From Channallabes apus (Eukaryota; Chordata; Actinopteri; Siluriformes; Clariidae): a stretch of 64,000 bases of DNA. A program made the translations under genes and the position numbers. The notes beneath the pieces were generated by a model. The model was not told the DNA's origin, made no database searches, and saw nothing but the letters and a program-made list of their open reading frames with translations. Location of the stretch: the NCBI GenBank assembly GCA_030522415.1, contig CM060121.1, positions 2,544,976 through 2,608,975 of the forward strand. The letters are read 5' to 3'. Below, one piece after another: positions 1 through 11,040 of the stretch; the stretch's first letter is position 1, and every line of letters begins with the position of its first letter.

Positions 1-59
1 TTGTGTAATTGGAAAACGTGGTGTGATTTGAACTGTATTTTGCTGCACATTTGTGATTC

Positions 60-720
60 AGCAGAGTAAACATCAGTGAAAGCATAACCTTGGGAGGCCC
101 CAGTGCTCAGGAAGTTATGGATCCAGTTGTATACGGAGGTGTTTAGGCCCAGTAGGCTCAGGTTTTTAATCTAGTGCTGAACTGAAGTCTATGAACAGCA
201 TTTGAATAAAAGTGTCCTTATAGTCCATGTGTGTGAGTGCCAAATGGAAGATGGTTGCAATGGCATCATCCATTGAACAGTTGGGACAATACACAAACTG
301 TAGGGAGTACAGTAAGGGGGCAGCAGGGATTTGATATGCCCCAAGTGGGTATAAGTGCAACAGGATGGTAGTCACTGAGGCAAGATACTAGAGTAGAAGG
401 GTGATGGTGTTGGCCTTGAAGCATATATCAGAAAGACTGCGCAGCTCAGGAAAATGTTGAAAATGTCAGTGAGAACCTCTGCTAGCTGATCTGCACATTC
501 TCTGAGAATTTTGTCAGGATTGTCCTCTGGTCCAGCAGTCCTCTGTGGGTTGACTCTGTATAAAGTTTTCCCTCACATCACCCGTGTTAAGAAGGAGTTC
601 TTGGCAGGAGGGGTGTTTTTCCAAACCGCCATATCATTCTGTATCTTGAACTGAGAATAGAAGTTGTTCAGCACAACTGGAAGGTACGTATCGCTGTCAG
701 GCAGGTGGTGCTGTCCTGTA
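60..720 (-). mobile_element. LINE reverse-transcriptase fragment (decayed)
   Basis: Minus-strand frames read [18 protein letters not shown], then [10 protein letters not shown], with an upstream [11 protein letters not shown] in another frame. These are characteristic of the palm region of fish LINE reverse transcriptases (the FIDFSSAF and NDYRPVAL blocks). Stops and frameshifts break the copy. The end toward position 1 runs near or past the window edge. Confidence 0.7.
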
Positions 721-832
721 GTTTTTAGTCACCTAAAAGCCTTTCTACGTGTGTTACAATAACAGCTTCAGTGCTTCTGGGGAGCTTTCCACAAGGTTTA
801 GGAGTGATTATGGGGATTTTTGTTTTGTTTTG

Positions 833-905
833 CATTTTTTCTCCACAATTTTAGTCATGTCCAATTCCTTCCCATCACTAGGGGGCTCCAACATTAAAAC
901 TACTA
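833..905 (-). mobile_element. 3' tail fragment of the tRNA-derived SINE family
   Basis: On the minus strand it matches the end of the SINEs at 43150-43567 and 50404-50862: AGCCCCCTAGTGATGGG, GGAATTGGACATGACTAAA, then GGAGAAAA. Only the tail is present. Confidence 0.7.
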
Positions 906-1588
906 TTGAAAAAAAACACAGCTGGAAAAAAAAAAAAAAAGTGTTGCCTTGAAAAATGTCCAAAAATAACTCAGAACAGAATACACAGTTGTAACAGATT
1001 GCCTACAAGATGAGGTTCAAGCAGAAGGCTTTATCACATATTCTGTCTGCAGATCAACTTACCAGGGGTGCGTTTCCCGTACAACTATGTAGCTCTTTGC
1101 TTAACCACCATAGTACGACGCAACGTTGAAGAAAATAACTAACTAGTCACAAGTGTTTCCCAAAACCATAGTACCTGTGTCGCACTTCCATGGTTAGAAC
1201 TTTGTTAGTTTGAACCGTCGTTCTTCTTCTTCTTCGATACAATGGCGGAGTAGTGCAATAGGCACATATCGCCCCCTACTGTATAGTGTGTTTATTTTTT
1301 CTCTCTCTCTCTCTTCGGCTCGCATTCAATACGCTTTCGCAGTGACGTAACGTAGAAGTGGTGTAATAATGTCACAAACGCAACATTTTTAATTTTTCAA
1401 TATTTAATTTGAACTCATTTTTTATTTGGTATTGATACATCAGTACAATTAAAATAAAAAGAAATGATGGGCTTTGAAAACGCTGGGATTGTGTTGTGAA
1501 CACCTGTTACCCATTTTGCTCAATATTATTTCCTATATAAGTCCCTTTACATACAGCCATGGTTTAATGAGAGTTGACGTGAAAAAAA

Positions 1589-1740
1589 ATGACACGAAAA
1601 CCACAATTTACTAAAACAAAGAGCTTGCAGTTACAAATTCGGACAAAAAATTGGAATGAAATCGCACAAAAAATGTATGCTTCTGGGAATGGGTATGAGA
1701 GAAGCCCAGAGGAAGTCAGAAACAAGTGGAGGGACTTTGC
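1589..1740 (+). pseudogene. Myb/SANT-like DNA-binding protein fragment of the transposon
   Basis: The frame starts MTRKPQFTKTKSLQLQIRTK and continues NWNEIAQKMYASGNGYERS, then PEEVRNKWRDFAG. The spacing of W...EI...RSPEEVRNKWRDF matches the Myb-like proteins carried by Harbinger elements. It may end as an exon at GACTTTGCAG|GTGTGA. The rest of the protein is not found. Confidence 0.55.
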
Positions 1741-1751
1741 AGGTGTGACCA

Positions 1752-1826
1752 ACTTGTGGCTCAGCGGTAGCTGTGCTGCTTACCGTGTGGACGGCCCGGG
1801 TTCGATTCCCAGCCAGTGCCCAAACC
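1752..1826 (+). repeat. tRNA-like segment (SINE head or tRNA pseudogene)
   Basis: TGGCTCAGCGGTAG resembles a pol III A box and GGGTTCGATTCCC is a perfect B box, about 50 nt apart. The flanks do not form a good acceptor stem, so a functional tRNA is unlikely. Confidence 0.5.
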
Positions 1827-2783
1827 CCAGTTTGTTGATTTATTTGTGTACATTCATTGAATATATATTGAGTAATATTTTAAATAGGCTTACACTATGG
1901 TAGTGCATAAATTTTACAATTTCTTAGTGCTTAACACTTTGTGCACTGTATATGTTGAATACGTGAACAGTACAGATAACATTCATTATAAGTGAAAACC
2001 TCTAACATACTGCTACAAATATTGTTATGAGACATTTCTCTTTGGGTATGTTTAAAGATACTCAGTTAAAAACTCACCTTTTCTTCGCACGAACGAAACC
2101 ATGGCTGTGTTCCAACCGGCATAAATAATGCTTCTGTAGGGCACTTCGAAGCGAGAATAATTGCGATGGTACCGCTGTTATATCGTTTAAAGTGAATTTG
2201 TAATAAAAATAACCGAAAAATTAATAACCTAATATCTGAGCACCAAAACATTAAGTTTTCCAAATCGCTCAAAGTGGTTGGGAATTTTTTTTAGAAATTA
2301 ATAGGGCGTAGGGTCGTTAACTGTGAATAGAACACACCCAGCCGCGGCAAGGAACTATGCTTCTAACCACAGGTCGAAGGCTGTAGTTCCAACCACGCAA
2401 GTTTGCGACGCTGTTTGCGAATGTTCGTTTGAACTATGGTTTCGGGAAACACCTAGTTGTTGAACTATGTTGGTAACGACGGAACTTGCGACCATAGTTG
2501 GCTAACGATGCTTTTGGGAAACGCACCCCAGGACAGGAGTCCCAGTCCTTTTGTGGCAGGATGAAGATGTCCTTAAATCCATAAACAAGGCTCTTGGCCA
2601 GCTATAGGAATTCACTGATGCCAATTATTGGACATTCTTTCAGTACATCATACCTCAAGTCAATTCTCCGTCTTTAAACACTTCTGTACTGGGGAAGATG
2701 ACTGCTGAGGAAGATGACAAGTAATTGACGAAATCAATTAGAGCCTAATATTTTTTTACTGTCTCATTGACAGTCTTGATGTA

Positions 2784-3780
2784 CAGTCGTGGCCAAAAGT
2801 TTTGAGAATGTGAAAATTAATATTTGTGTCAAAGTTTGCTGCTAAACTGCTTTTAGATCTTTGTTTCAGTTGTTTCTGTGATGTACTGAAATATAATTAC
2901 AAGCACTTCATATGTTTCAAAGGCTTTTATCGACAATTACATGACATTTATGCAAAGAGTCAGTATTTGCAGTGTCGGCCCTTCTTTTTCAGGACCTCTG
3001 CAATTTGACTGGGCTCTCAATCAACTTCTGGGCCAAATCCTGACTGATAGCAACCCATTCTTTCATAATCACTTCTTGGTTTTTCAGAATTAGTGAGTTG
3101 TTGTTTGTCCACCCGCCTCTTGAGGATTGACCACAATTTCTCAATGATCTGGGGAGTTTCCAGGCCATGGACTAAAAATTTCAACGTTTTGGTCCATGAG
3201 CCACTTAGTTATCACTTTTGCCTGAAAAATGCATTGTTCTTCACCAAACTGTTGTTGGATTGTTGGAAGAAGTTGCTGTTGGAGGGTGTTTTGGTACCAT
3301 TTATTCATGGCTGTGTTTTTGGGCAAAATTGTGAGTGAGCCCACTCCCTTGGATGAGAAGCAAACATGAATGGTCTCAGGATGCTTTACTGTTGGCATGA
3401 CACAGGACTGATGGTAGCGTCACCTTTTCTTCTCCGGACAAGCCTTTTTCTAGATGCCCCAAACAATCGGAAAGCGGCTTCATCGAAGAATATGACTTTG
3501 CCCCAGTCCTCAGCAGTCCATTCACCATATTTTCTGCAGAAGATCAATCTGTCCAAGATGTTTTCTTTGGAGAGAAGTGGCTTCTTTACTGCCCTTCTTG
3601 ACACCAGGCCATCTTCCAAAAGTCTTCACCTCACTGTGCGTGCAGATGCACTCACACATGCCTGCTGCAATTCCTGAACAAGCTACGCACTGGTGGCGCT
3701 CCGATCCCGCAGCTGAATCCTCTTTGACATGACTACGTTTCTGAATTCAAGATTTTGGATGTAGTAAATCAGTGCAAATA
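2784..3780 (-). mobile_element. decayed Tc1-like transposon, one end missing
   Basis: The left terminus CAGTCGTGGCCAAAAGTTTT follows a TA at 2782-2783. Minus-strand frames at 3619-3386 (ENILDRLIFCRKYGEWTAED, KVIFFDEAAFRLFGASRKR) and 3398-3141 (TAMNKWYQNTLQQQLLPTI, QQQFGEEQCIFQ) are parts of a Tc1 transposase split by frameshifts. A matching right inverted terminus was not found. Confidence 0.75.
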
Positions 3781-3789
3781 CTGTAAGAT

Positions 3790-4450
3790 TCCAATTATAA
3801 AGGACAGAGAGACCTCTGAACTGATGGAAACAGTGTAAAAGGTAAATGCACTAAAGCTGATATATAAAATGTTGAATGCCAAATAATCATGTGTTTAGGA
3901 AAATTAAAAGCTGTCTGAATCATGAAAAACGGAGGAACAAAACACTGAATAAGAAAATCCATCAGCAGTAAGTGGCGCAGCTTAACTGCAGCTTCACTTC
4001 AGGCCAGCACTTTTTCAACCGCAGCCACATGTTCAGCAGCATCTGATCCTCTTTTACAGCTCAGAGAAGCAGTGACAGCTGAGGTCAACACTTACATACA
4101 GTGCGCGTGTCCCTTGTAGACAGTGGAGAAGACCCCTGTCTATACTCGAGTCTCAGCCCAGCAGAGGTGAACATGCTGGTTTTTCTGGACTAAACTCCAT
4201 GGCCACAAAATACCAGAAATAATACACAGTGTATCTGTATTTGTTATAACTAATATTAGAAACAGTGTATAGTATTTAAGTTTGGGATAAAACGGAGCCA
4301 ACTAAGAATCGTTTACTTTGAACTTAATTGAATTGGCATATTTTTAAGGACCAAGTCCCATAGGAAATTGATTGGTTTTCTGTTCCTGGTATTGAATAAT
4401 TTATGTATTTTCATTTATTGTGCGCATGTAAAAGTGAAATTAAAACTTCA
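3790..4450. other. gene-free stretch, no recognised element
   Basis: AT-rich, non-coding sequence between the Tc1 relic and the next SINE. Nothing supportable seen. Confidence 0.5.
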
Positions 4451-4452
4451 GG

Positions 4453-4632
4453 GTTTAGGGGTAGGTTAGTAATTAAAACATTGACCCAGGGTTCAGAAGG
4501 TCCCTGGTTCAAACACCACCATGTTGTGGAGTGCTTGAGCAAAGCCCTTAACCCTAACCTGCTCAGATGTACCATGAGAAAATCTAATTCACTCTGGATA
4601 GGGACATCTGCCAAATGCTGTAGCTGTAAATT
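4453..4632 (+). mobile_element. tRNA-derived fish SINE, diverged (V-SINE/HE1-like)
   Basis: It has GTCCCTGGTTCAAACACCACC (B-box-like), the central GCTTGAGCAAAGCCCTTAAC and the 3' module CTCTGGATAGGGACATCTGCC AAATGC. It is the same family as the inverted copy at 5392-5587 but more diverged. Confidence 0.7.
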
Positions 4633-4689
4633 ACAAAGAACAAGGCAAACATGGAATACATTTGCTCTTCCAAACTAGATAAATAAGTT

Positions 4690-5390
4690 TGAATACGAAT
4701 AGCACATTTTATATTTACACCATGCTTTTCATGCAAGTTGTTTTTCCTGAGTAGCCTCAGGGAGTAGTGTCACTGCTGTGGTGTTCGTGGTCCAGAAGAA
4801 ATCATCTGCAATGTGTGTACTCAGAAACCTAAATCAGGGTCTCTTTTCACACAGACTCTGTTGACGTATCATGGAGTGTCAAGCTTTGTTTTTGAGGCAT
4901 TCAGGACAAGATTGTTATCTGAACACCACTGCTAGGCTTTGATCTTCATCCCTGTAGGCTGCCTCTTCTGCTCCTAAGATAAGTCCACTCACAATTATCT
5001 ACAAACTTGAAGATACTGTTTATGGCGGGATGAGTGGGAGCACAGTAATGAGTGTAGACGGTGTAGAGAACGGGGCCTGATACACAGCCTTATGGGATGC
5101 CGATTGAAGGAGAGGTGGGAACCTAGTTTAAGGGTGTTTTCACATTAGGACCCTGGGATTGTTTATACGGGAACACTTGGTACAATGCTCAGGAACCATG
5201 GCTGAGTCTGGTGGGAAAGGTGGTCTCGAGAACGATACTTCATACTCGAGCACAGATCGAATCAGATACAGAAGTCAATCGTAGCTATGAACAGAAGTAG
5301 ATCACAGTTTAGACATGAAGTCAACCCTACCTGATACAATAGAAAGGCACATGAGAGTTTTATTTTTTTCCCCAGAAACATTTCCATTTA
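4690..5390. other. gene-free stretch; possible repeat end
   Basis: No coding signal. AAGGGTGTTTTCACATTAGG at about 5130 resembles the start of a segment at 26085 (AAGGGTGTTTTCATGC), so both may be ends of one repeat family. Otherwise unremarkable. Confidence 0.35.
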
Positions 5391-5391
5391 C

Positions 5392-5587
5392 CATTTCCAT
5401 TTAGGCATTTGGCAGACGCTCTTATCCAGAGCGACTTACATTTTTATCTCATTACACATCTGAGCAGTTGAGGGTTAAGGGCCTTGCTCAAGGGCCCAAC
5501 AGTGGCAACTTGGTGGTTGTGGGGTTTGAACCTGGGACCTTCCGAACCGTAGTCCAATGCCTTAACCACTGAGCTACCCCTGGCCCA
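5392..5587 (-). mobile_element. tRNA-derived fish SINE (V-SINE/HE1-like)
   Basis: Read on the minus strand it starts GGTAGCTCAGTGGTTAAGGC (A box), then CCCAGGTTCAAACCCC (B box). The central TTGAGCAAGGCCCTTAACCC follows, and the tail is GTCGCTCTGGATAAGAGCG with TCTGCCAAATGCC. This arrangement is widespread in teleosts. Confidence 0.85.
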
Positions 5588-6054
5588 GAAACATTAATAT
5601 TAAGTATACGTCCTAGTTTCCTTTTTCTTCTTGTGTTTAATGGCAGCTCACAAACCAAGTAAATGCATACATACTGCCACCTGCTATATTGGAGAGAGCA
5701 AAAAAAATGTAAACGCTGGACATGTTGGAATTTCATTTTAAAAGCTCAATTAGAAACACATACTGTACGTTTTTAAAATTATATATAATTTGTAGTAATA
5801 TTTAAAACCGCAACACTTCTGTATCACTTTGTGAGAAAACCTACAACCTACTGCATCTGGTGATGCATCAGAGAAATCAGGTATCGTTAAAAATTCCTTT
5901 GAGAATCATATGATATTTTGTCATATTGCAGATGCCCGGTTGCCAGATATTTTAGCATCCAGCTTCTAATGCCGATTCATTCACAGGTAACATTACAAAC
6001 TTTGTGGAGATCATTTTCAAAAACATCTTCCTCTTAACTTATTACATAAGATTA

Positions 6055-6161
6055 TATCCAGATTCAAGATTCATTCAAGATTCAAAGAACTTTATTAATC
6101 CCAAAGGGAAATTGCTTATGCTCGGTTACAGGTGCTCACAGTTGTTAACTAAGGAAGGTGG

Positions 6162-6203
<42 letters not shown>

Positions 6204-6500
6204 GTAAGTATTAGTGTCCTGTTGTATACTAGTCAGTGAAAAAGTCCACATACATGTGTGTATGAGTTACAGCGAAGAGTTGTAAAGTTTTATGGCCGTT
6301 GGGAGAAAGGATTTCCTGTGACGCTCAGTGGAACACTTGATAGTAATCAGTCTCTGGCTGAAACTGCTCCTCTGTTCAGCCAAAACACTGTATAGCGGGT
6401 GAGAAGGATTGTTCACAATGGATTGTACTTTGGACAGAATCCTCCTCTTTGCTACTAAATCCACCGAGTCAAGCTCCATGCCTAGCACAGATCCGGCCTT
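6055..6500 (-). mobile_element. LINE 3' end with ORF2 C-terminus
   Basis: The minus strand encodes AKRRILSKVQSIVNNPSHPL, then SQRLITIKCSTERHRKSFLP and TAIKLYNSS. This is the conserved end of fish LINE ORF2 proteins (PSHPL...R..KSF.P.AI.LYN). The 3' end reads CCCTTTGGGATTAATAAAGT followed by short TTCAAGAT-type repeats. A 39-nt A run on the plus strand (6162-6200) has expanded inside it. Confidence 0.8.
6162..6200 (+). repeat. (A)39 homopolymer
   Basis: Uninterrupted A run inside the LINE 3' region. Confidence 0.95.
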
Positions 6501-6512
6501 TTTAATTGACTT

Positions 6513-6538
6513 GATAGATAGATAGATAGATAGATAGA
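6513..6538 (+). repeat. (GATA)n microsatellite
   Basis: Perfect tetranucleotide repeat next to the LINE fragment. Confidence 0.9.
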
Positions 6539-6599
6539 CAACAACACAATATGAACGTTTACGATGAAGTGAAGAGTTAGGGAAAGAGTTTGGGCGACA

Positions 6600-8600
6600 T
6601 CTTGTGGTTCCATAAATAACAGCAACTATAAAGTAAAACCATATTGCCTTTAAAAACCATTAATTCATGCAGTTTGTTTTTTTTAAAACACAATTATCAG
6701 CAGTTCCCTCGCTCTCCTGTGATATAAGAGAAATAAAATCAATTCTGCCCATATTTTCCTAACAGCACCAGCATTTTATTCCTCACACAGAAAGAACACA
6801 GCAACTAGCACTGAACAATTTAGCTATAAATTAGCCACGTTTAGCTTTAACTAATAACAAAGCTGTACAATTATTAAATGATTAATCTGCAGATAGAAAC
6901 TTACAAATATTTACGATTAAAAGGTGTCCATACAGGCAGGATGAGAGCTGGCAGCGAACAAAATGCCGAATATAAACAACTAAATGCTAAACCGCTAAAA
7001 TCTAACTGACTGAAATTGGGCTCGTGCAATTTTTGCATGATATAACAACCGCCCCGTTGCAAAATTGGCGCCAGGAAGAAAAAAAAAATGGCGTCTCTTA
7101 AAGGGATAGGAACCTCATTTCTCCATGATCACCCTCTGTGACAGAAAGAACAGGGAATGTCAGTGACGGATTTAGCAATTTGGGGGCCCAATGCGAACAT
7201 GGATATGGGGCCCTCTGCATTCAGTGCTTTTTTTTTTTAAGTCTTACCTTAAACTTCCATTCACTCGTCATCCCACAGCAATCTTATCAAGAACAGTAGA
7301 AAACAACAACAACAACAACAACAACAACAGCAGCAAAACACTACAATTAGAATGTAACTCATTGTCAGTTTACATATCTGATACAGATACCTTTGTATTT
7401 CAACATGATCAGCAGATTAATAGTTGATGATCGGCTTCTGTCTTCTATGCTGTTTCACTAAAGTAAAAAAAACCCATGTCAGGTTAATGGAGTGACACAA
7501 ATAATAGCAAAGAATACTTATTAAAATGATTACCTCTTATATATATCCTTGCCTGTTTTACTCTTCTTCACTCTGTTTGTCTGTCGGTTTTCTTCTTCTG
7601 TCCCTTTAATGCTTTTAATTGTATGTATATCTCCTACATGACTGCTTTCTTTTTCTCCTTCCAATCTAATCTAATCTAATCTAATCTAATCGAATGCATT
7701 TTACTGTTTCTGTTCGTCATCACTATATTTACTTTCCTCTTTTGTATTTTGTCTTTGCATCTCTCTCCTTTTCCTTTATTGATTTTATTTGATTTGGGTG
7801 TCTCTCTCTCTCTCTCTCTCTTCTTTTTGTTTTGTCCTCCTCAAATGTTATTTTCATGTCTTTCCTTCTCTTTTGGCACCGTATTTCTCTAGTTTTTTTC
7901 TTTCTCCCTGTTTTTTTTATTTTTATTATTTACTTTTTTTTTAAAATAGCTTAGTCTTCCTTCATCAAATGAGATTTGAGAAAAACATCTGAATATTGGG
8001 GTGTTTGGGGGATTAAGAATAATATGAAAATAATGTTAATTAAAAATATTTAAAATAATTATTCTTATTGTGTAATATAGGCCAAGACAAAATCTGGCCT
8101 TGCAAGCTTTGGCTTCAACAAACTTTGTTATTCCTGACTCCATATCCACTGATTATTTCAAGCACAGGCTTGAAATATTGTGTTACCTTTGCCAAAGATC
8201 CTATTAATTGTCTGTTCTCCTCCCGTTATTTCAGTTTTTTCTGCACCACTTGGGTAACTTCGTTCCATGGCTGTAGATGGAAGTATCCCGCTCCTCAATC
8301 AAACTGCAGTGAATAACCTTCTGCTTTCGTCACACGGAATATACCATTATAGAGTGTTTTTGGGGGGGACTAAAACGCTTAAGAGCAACTTTCATTCTAG
8401 ACGCAATCTAATGCTATTTCAGCAAGTGGATTTTAATTACTTTTAAATGTTAGACGTAAGTGCTGGCTAAAACTATTTAGTTTAGTTAGGCTTAAGTCAT
8501 GGGGCCCTACTTTTGCATGTACAGGTTTGAAATTCCTGAGTATTATTGAGCAATTAATTTATTTACTAATATATACTATTTATTTATTTATATTTTAAAA
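6600..8600. other. gene-free intergenic stretch with microsatellites
   Basis: No coding signal. It holds (CAA)n at 7303-7330, (CTAAT)n at 7661-7690, (CT)n at 7801-7821 and T-rich sequence to 7950. GTGACGGATTTAGCAATTTGG at about 7161 resembles a hAT-type transposon end, but no partner end was identified. Confidence 0.4.
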
Positions 8601-8622
8601 GCTTAGATGAATACAGTAGTGC

Positions 8623-9095
8623 CTTACAGAAGTATACAAATATAATTAGTTCTTAAGGTGAAATTTCATATGGTGAAATGCATTTTCCCATAGGAGACTC
8701 GGTAAATGCAGATAATCCGTTCCAGCCACCATCACCATCACCAATTTAGAAAAGAAATGTAAATTAAGTAAAATATCAAATAATTAGACGTTTATTAACC
8801 CTAATTTATGATTCCTCTTGGCATCGGCTGCTTTATAAACCAAACTGAATGTGTCTCCCATTTCTTCTTGCTACCATCCGTCTTCACTAAGTTTTGCCCA
8901 AAATGCAAAAAACGTACCAAAATTAAAAAAATAATTTTTTAACTCGCATCAATTCACTTTCCACTGACGCAAACAAGTTCGGCTCAGTTTGGTTGCTAGT
9001 ATTCCGAAAATGCTTTGTATGCCGAGGCAAATATCTTGCAAGATTTCAGTACTTAAGATGAAAATTCGAGAGGCCGAAGTACCACTTTAGTCTAT
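8623..9095. mobile_element. possible non-autonomous DNA transposon
   Basis: The left end CAGTAGTGCCTTACAGAAGT and the reverse complement of the right end (AAAGTGGTACTTCGGCCTC) are similar but imperfect. The interior is AT-rich and non-coding, and the length suits a MITE. Confidence 0.35.
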
Positions 9096-9099
9096 TTCT

Positions 9100-10000
9100 C
9101 AGGCACATTGGTAAACAACATCTTAATTTTTTTCCTTAAACACAAAATCTCTGAGGAAAGTTAATTTCCAGTGATGCCCTGAAAATCTCTGAAAAAATTT
9201 GCTACTCTTAATTTGATATTTGTTGTCTTATTTCTTCCTTTGATCTTATACTGTAAGAGGGACGCCATACAAAATGTCATTGTACCCAGTATATTTTGAT
9301 TTACAATATTTGTATCTTATTTTTTAAAAATCAAACCCAAACTTTGTCATGAATATATTCAATGAAAGATTGGTGGGATAAAGCAGAGCAAGTTTGGTAA
9401 CCCTGAAGATGATTATTTTCCTATATTATAACACTACAGAAAATATTAATGTTGCCTCGGGTGTGCTTTCTTGCATGTGCTTCGGTTTCCCCCAGTTCAA
9501 AAAACATTTCTAGGCTGAATGGAATTTCCAAACATTGCAAGAAGTTTGGTTCTTCAGTGACACAATGTCCCCTTACAGCATTGACCGTTGATGTGAAGTC
9601 ATTGGCTGTGGCAGTCAAAAAACTTGTTCATACTGAGGGCTGAATCATGATTTACAAGATGTGTTAAGGAACTAATAATACAAAAATACAAGAAATAACA
9701 AGACCTTTAAGTCTATTTGAGCATACAGTCAAATGATAAAAAACATATCTATTTAGAAAATGTTTCTAAAGATTAAAGATGGTTATTTCTTTGCATTCAA
9801 ATGGTTATAAAATGCCACACACAGTAAATGTTCATATTGGTTCATATTCTGTTGCTGCTTATACCTCTCTGAGAGATAAGAATATTTATAAAGCATTTTA
9901 GTGTGATGCTTTAGTGTGAAGTAGCATCGCCTGCATCAAGCAGTTTGCAAATAAGCTGAGATGCTTCTCCCCTCGTAAATCCTGGAAATAATCACACAGG
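9100..10000. other. gene-free intergenic stretch
   Basis: AT-rich non-coding sequence. Two short open frames at 9421-9643 on opposite strands have no recognisable domain. Confidence 0.45.
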
Positions 10001-10003
10001 CTG

Positions 10004-10091
10004 CAGAGAGAGAGGGAGAGAGAGAGAGAGAGAGGGGGGGGGGGAGAGAGAGAGAGAGAGAGAGGGAGAGAGGGGGGAGAGAGAGAGGAGG
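10004..10091 (+). repeat. (GA)n with G runs
   Basis: Purine-only tract with an internal G9-10 block. Confidence 0.9.
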
Positions 10092-10289
10092 TGAACTGCT
10101 GTTACTGATCCAGCAAAGCCACTCAGACTGCAGACAAACTGATTCTGCTTAAATATTAAAGAGGAGAGCATGAAATCAAGTACTGAGAGACAGAGGGAGA
10201 AAGTAAAAATAAAAGTGGTTTGGGTGCTGATTTATAACACATGTTATAATACATGCTATTTATTATTATTATTATCAATAAAAAAATTA

Positions 10290-10640
10290 TTATATTAGTA
10301 TTATTTTGGCTGCTCCCTTAAGGATGCCTTCCACACCTTCCCCTGTCACTCCGCCCTCCTGCATCTCCCTCACCACATCCATAAACCTCCACTTCAGCCT
10401 TCCTCTTCTCCTCCTGCCTGGCAGCTCCATCTCTAACATCCTCCTCCCAATATAGCTCTCATCCCTCATCTGCACATGTCCAAACCATCTTATTTTGGCC
10501 ACTTGACGGTTGTCCCCAAGCCGTCCTACTTACACTGTTCCTCTAATCTACTCATCCCTAATCTTGTCCATTCTCCCAAAGCAAATCGCAGCCTTTTCAG
10601 CTCTGCCACCTCCGCCTTTTCGTCAGCGGCAACATCTCCA
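10290..10640 (-). mobile_element. LINE ORF2 C-terminal fragment
   Basis: The minus strand encodes KIRWFGHVQMRDESYIGRRM, then LEMELPGRRRRGRLKWRFMD and VVREMQEGGVT. This RWFGHV...GRRRRGR..RR.MDVV block ends many fish non-LTR ORF2 proteins. Upstream sequence to about 10640 appears to continue it in broken frames. Confidence 0.8.
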
Positions 10641-10709
10641 CAATGATTGTCAGTACAACATTTCTGGTCTTCCTACCGTCCTGTAAACTCTCCCTTTCAT
10701 TCTTGCTGA

Positions 10710-10710
<1 letters not shown>

Positions 10711-10748
<38 letters not shown>
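10711..10748 (+). repeat. (ATT)n microsatellite
   Basis: Trinucleotide repeat adjoining the LINE fragment. Confidence 0.9.
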
Positions 10749-10749
<1 letters not shown>

Positions 10750-11040
10750 CAGGAATCTATGGAAGCCCATGGAAGAGGAAAATCTACTAAAAACTACTTT
10801 AATACCTATTTTCCCTAATGCCATGTTGCAGAAATGTGATTCAACTCTTCAACACACAAAGTAATTTGATGGTAAAGGACATAAAGTCATATTTCTGAAT
10901 CGGTTACTTACTTACTCATACCTTACTTTAAGTTTACATATGCTTACCATGAACATGAATACGATGGCTATTTTGGCCTTGCAATTATTATATTTTCAAG
11001 TGGTCTTTTTCTGGGGCAGAATGGGAGGAATCAAAGTATA

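Larger units (their letters stand above)
1065..2529. mobile_element. Harbinger-like DNA transposon with 14-bp terminal inverted repeats
   Basis: GGGGTGCGTTTCCC (1065-1078) is perfectly inverted as GGGAAACGCACCCC (2516-2529), and sub-terminal ...AACTATGTTG/CACCATAGTAC... motifs recur at both ends. The interior encodes a Myb/SANT-like segment but no DDE transposase, so it looks non-autonomous or exon-deleted. I could not identify a clear target-site duplication. Classification rests on the terminus style and the Myb-like protein. Confidence 0.65.

Noticed and set aside
1752..1826. Functional tRNA gene.
   Set aside because: A and B boxes are present but the acceptor stem does not pair; more likely a SINE head or pseudogene.
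9421..9643. Two opposed short open frames with some complexity.
   Set aside because: No splice context, domain or neighbour supports a gene.
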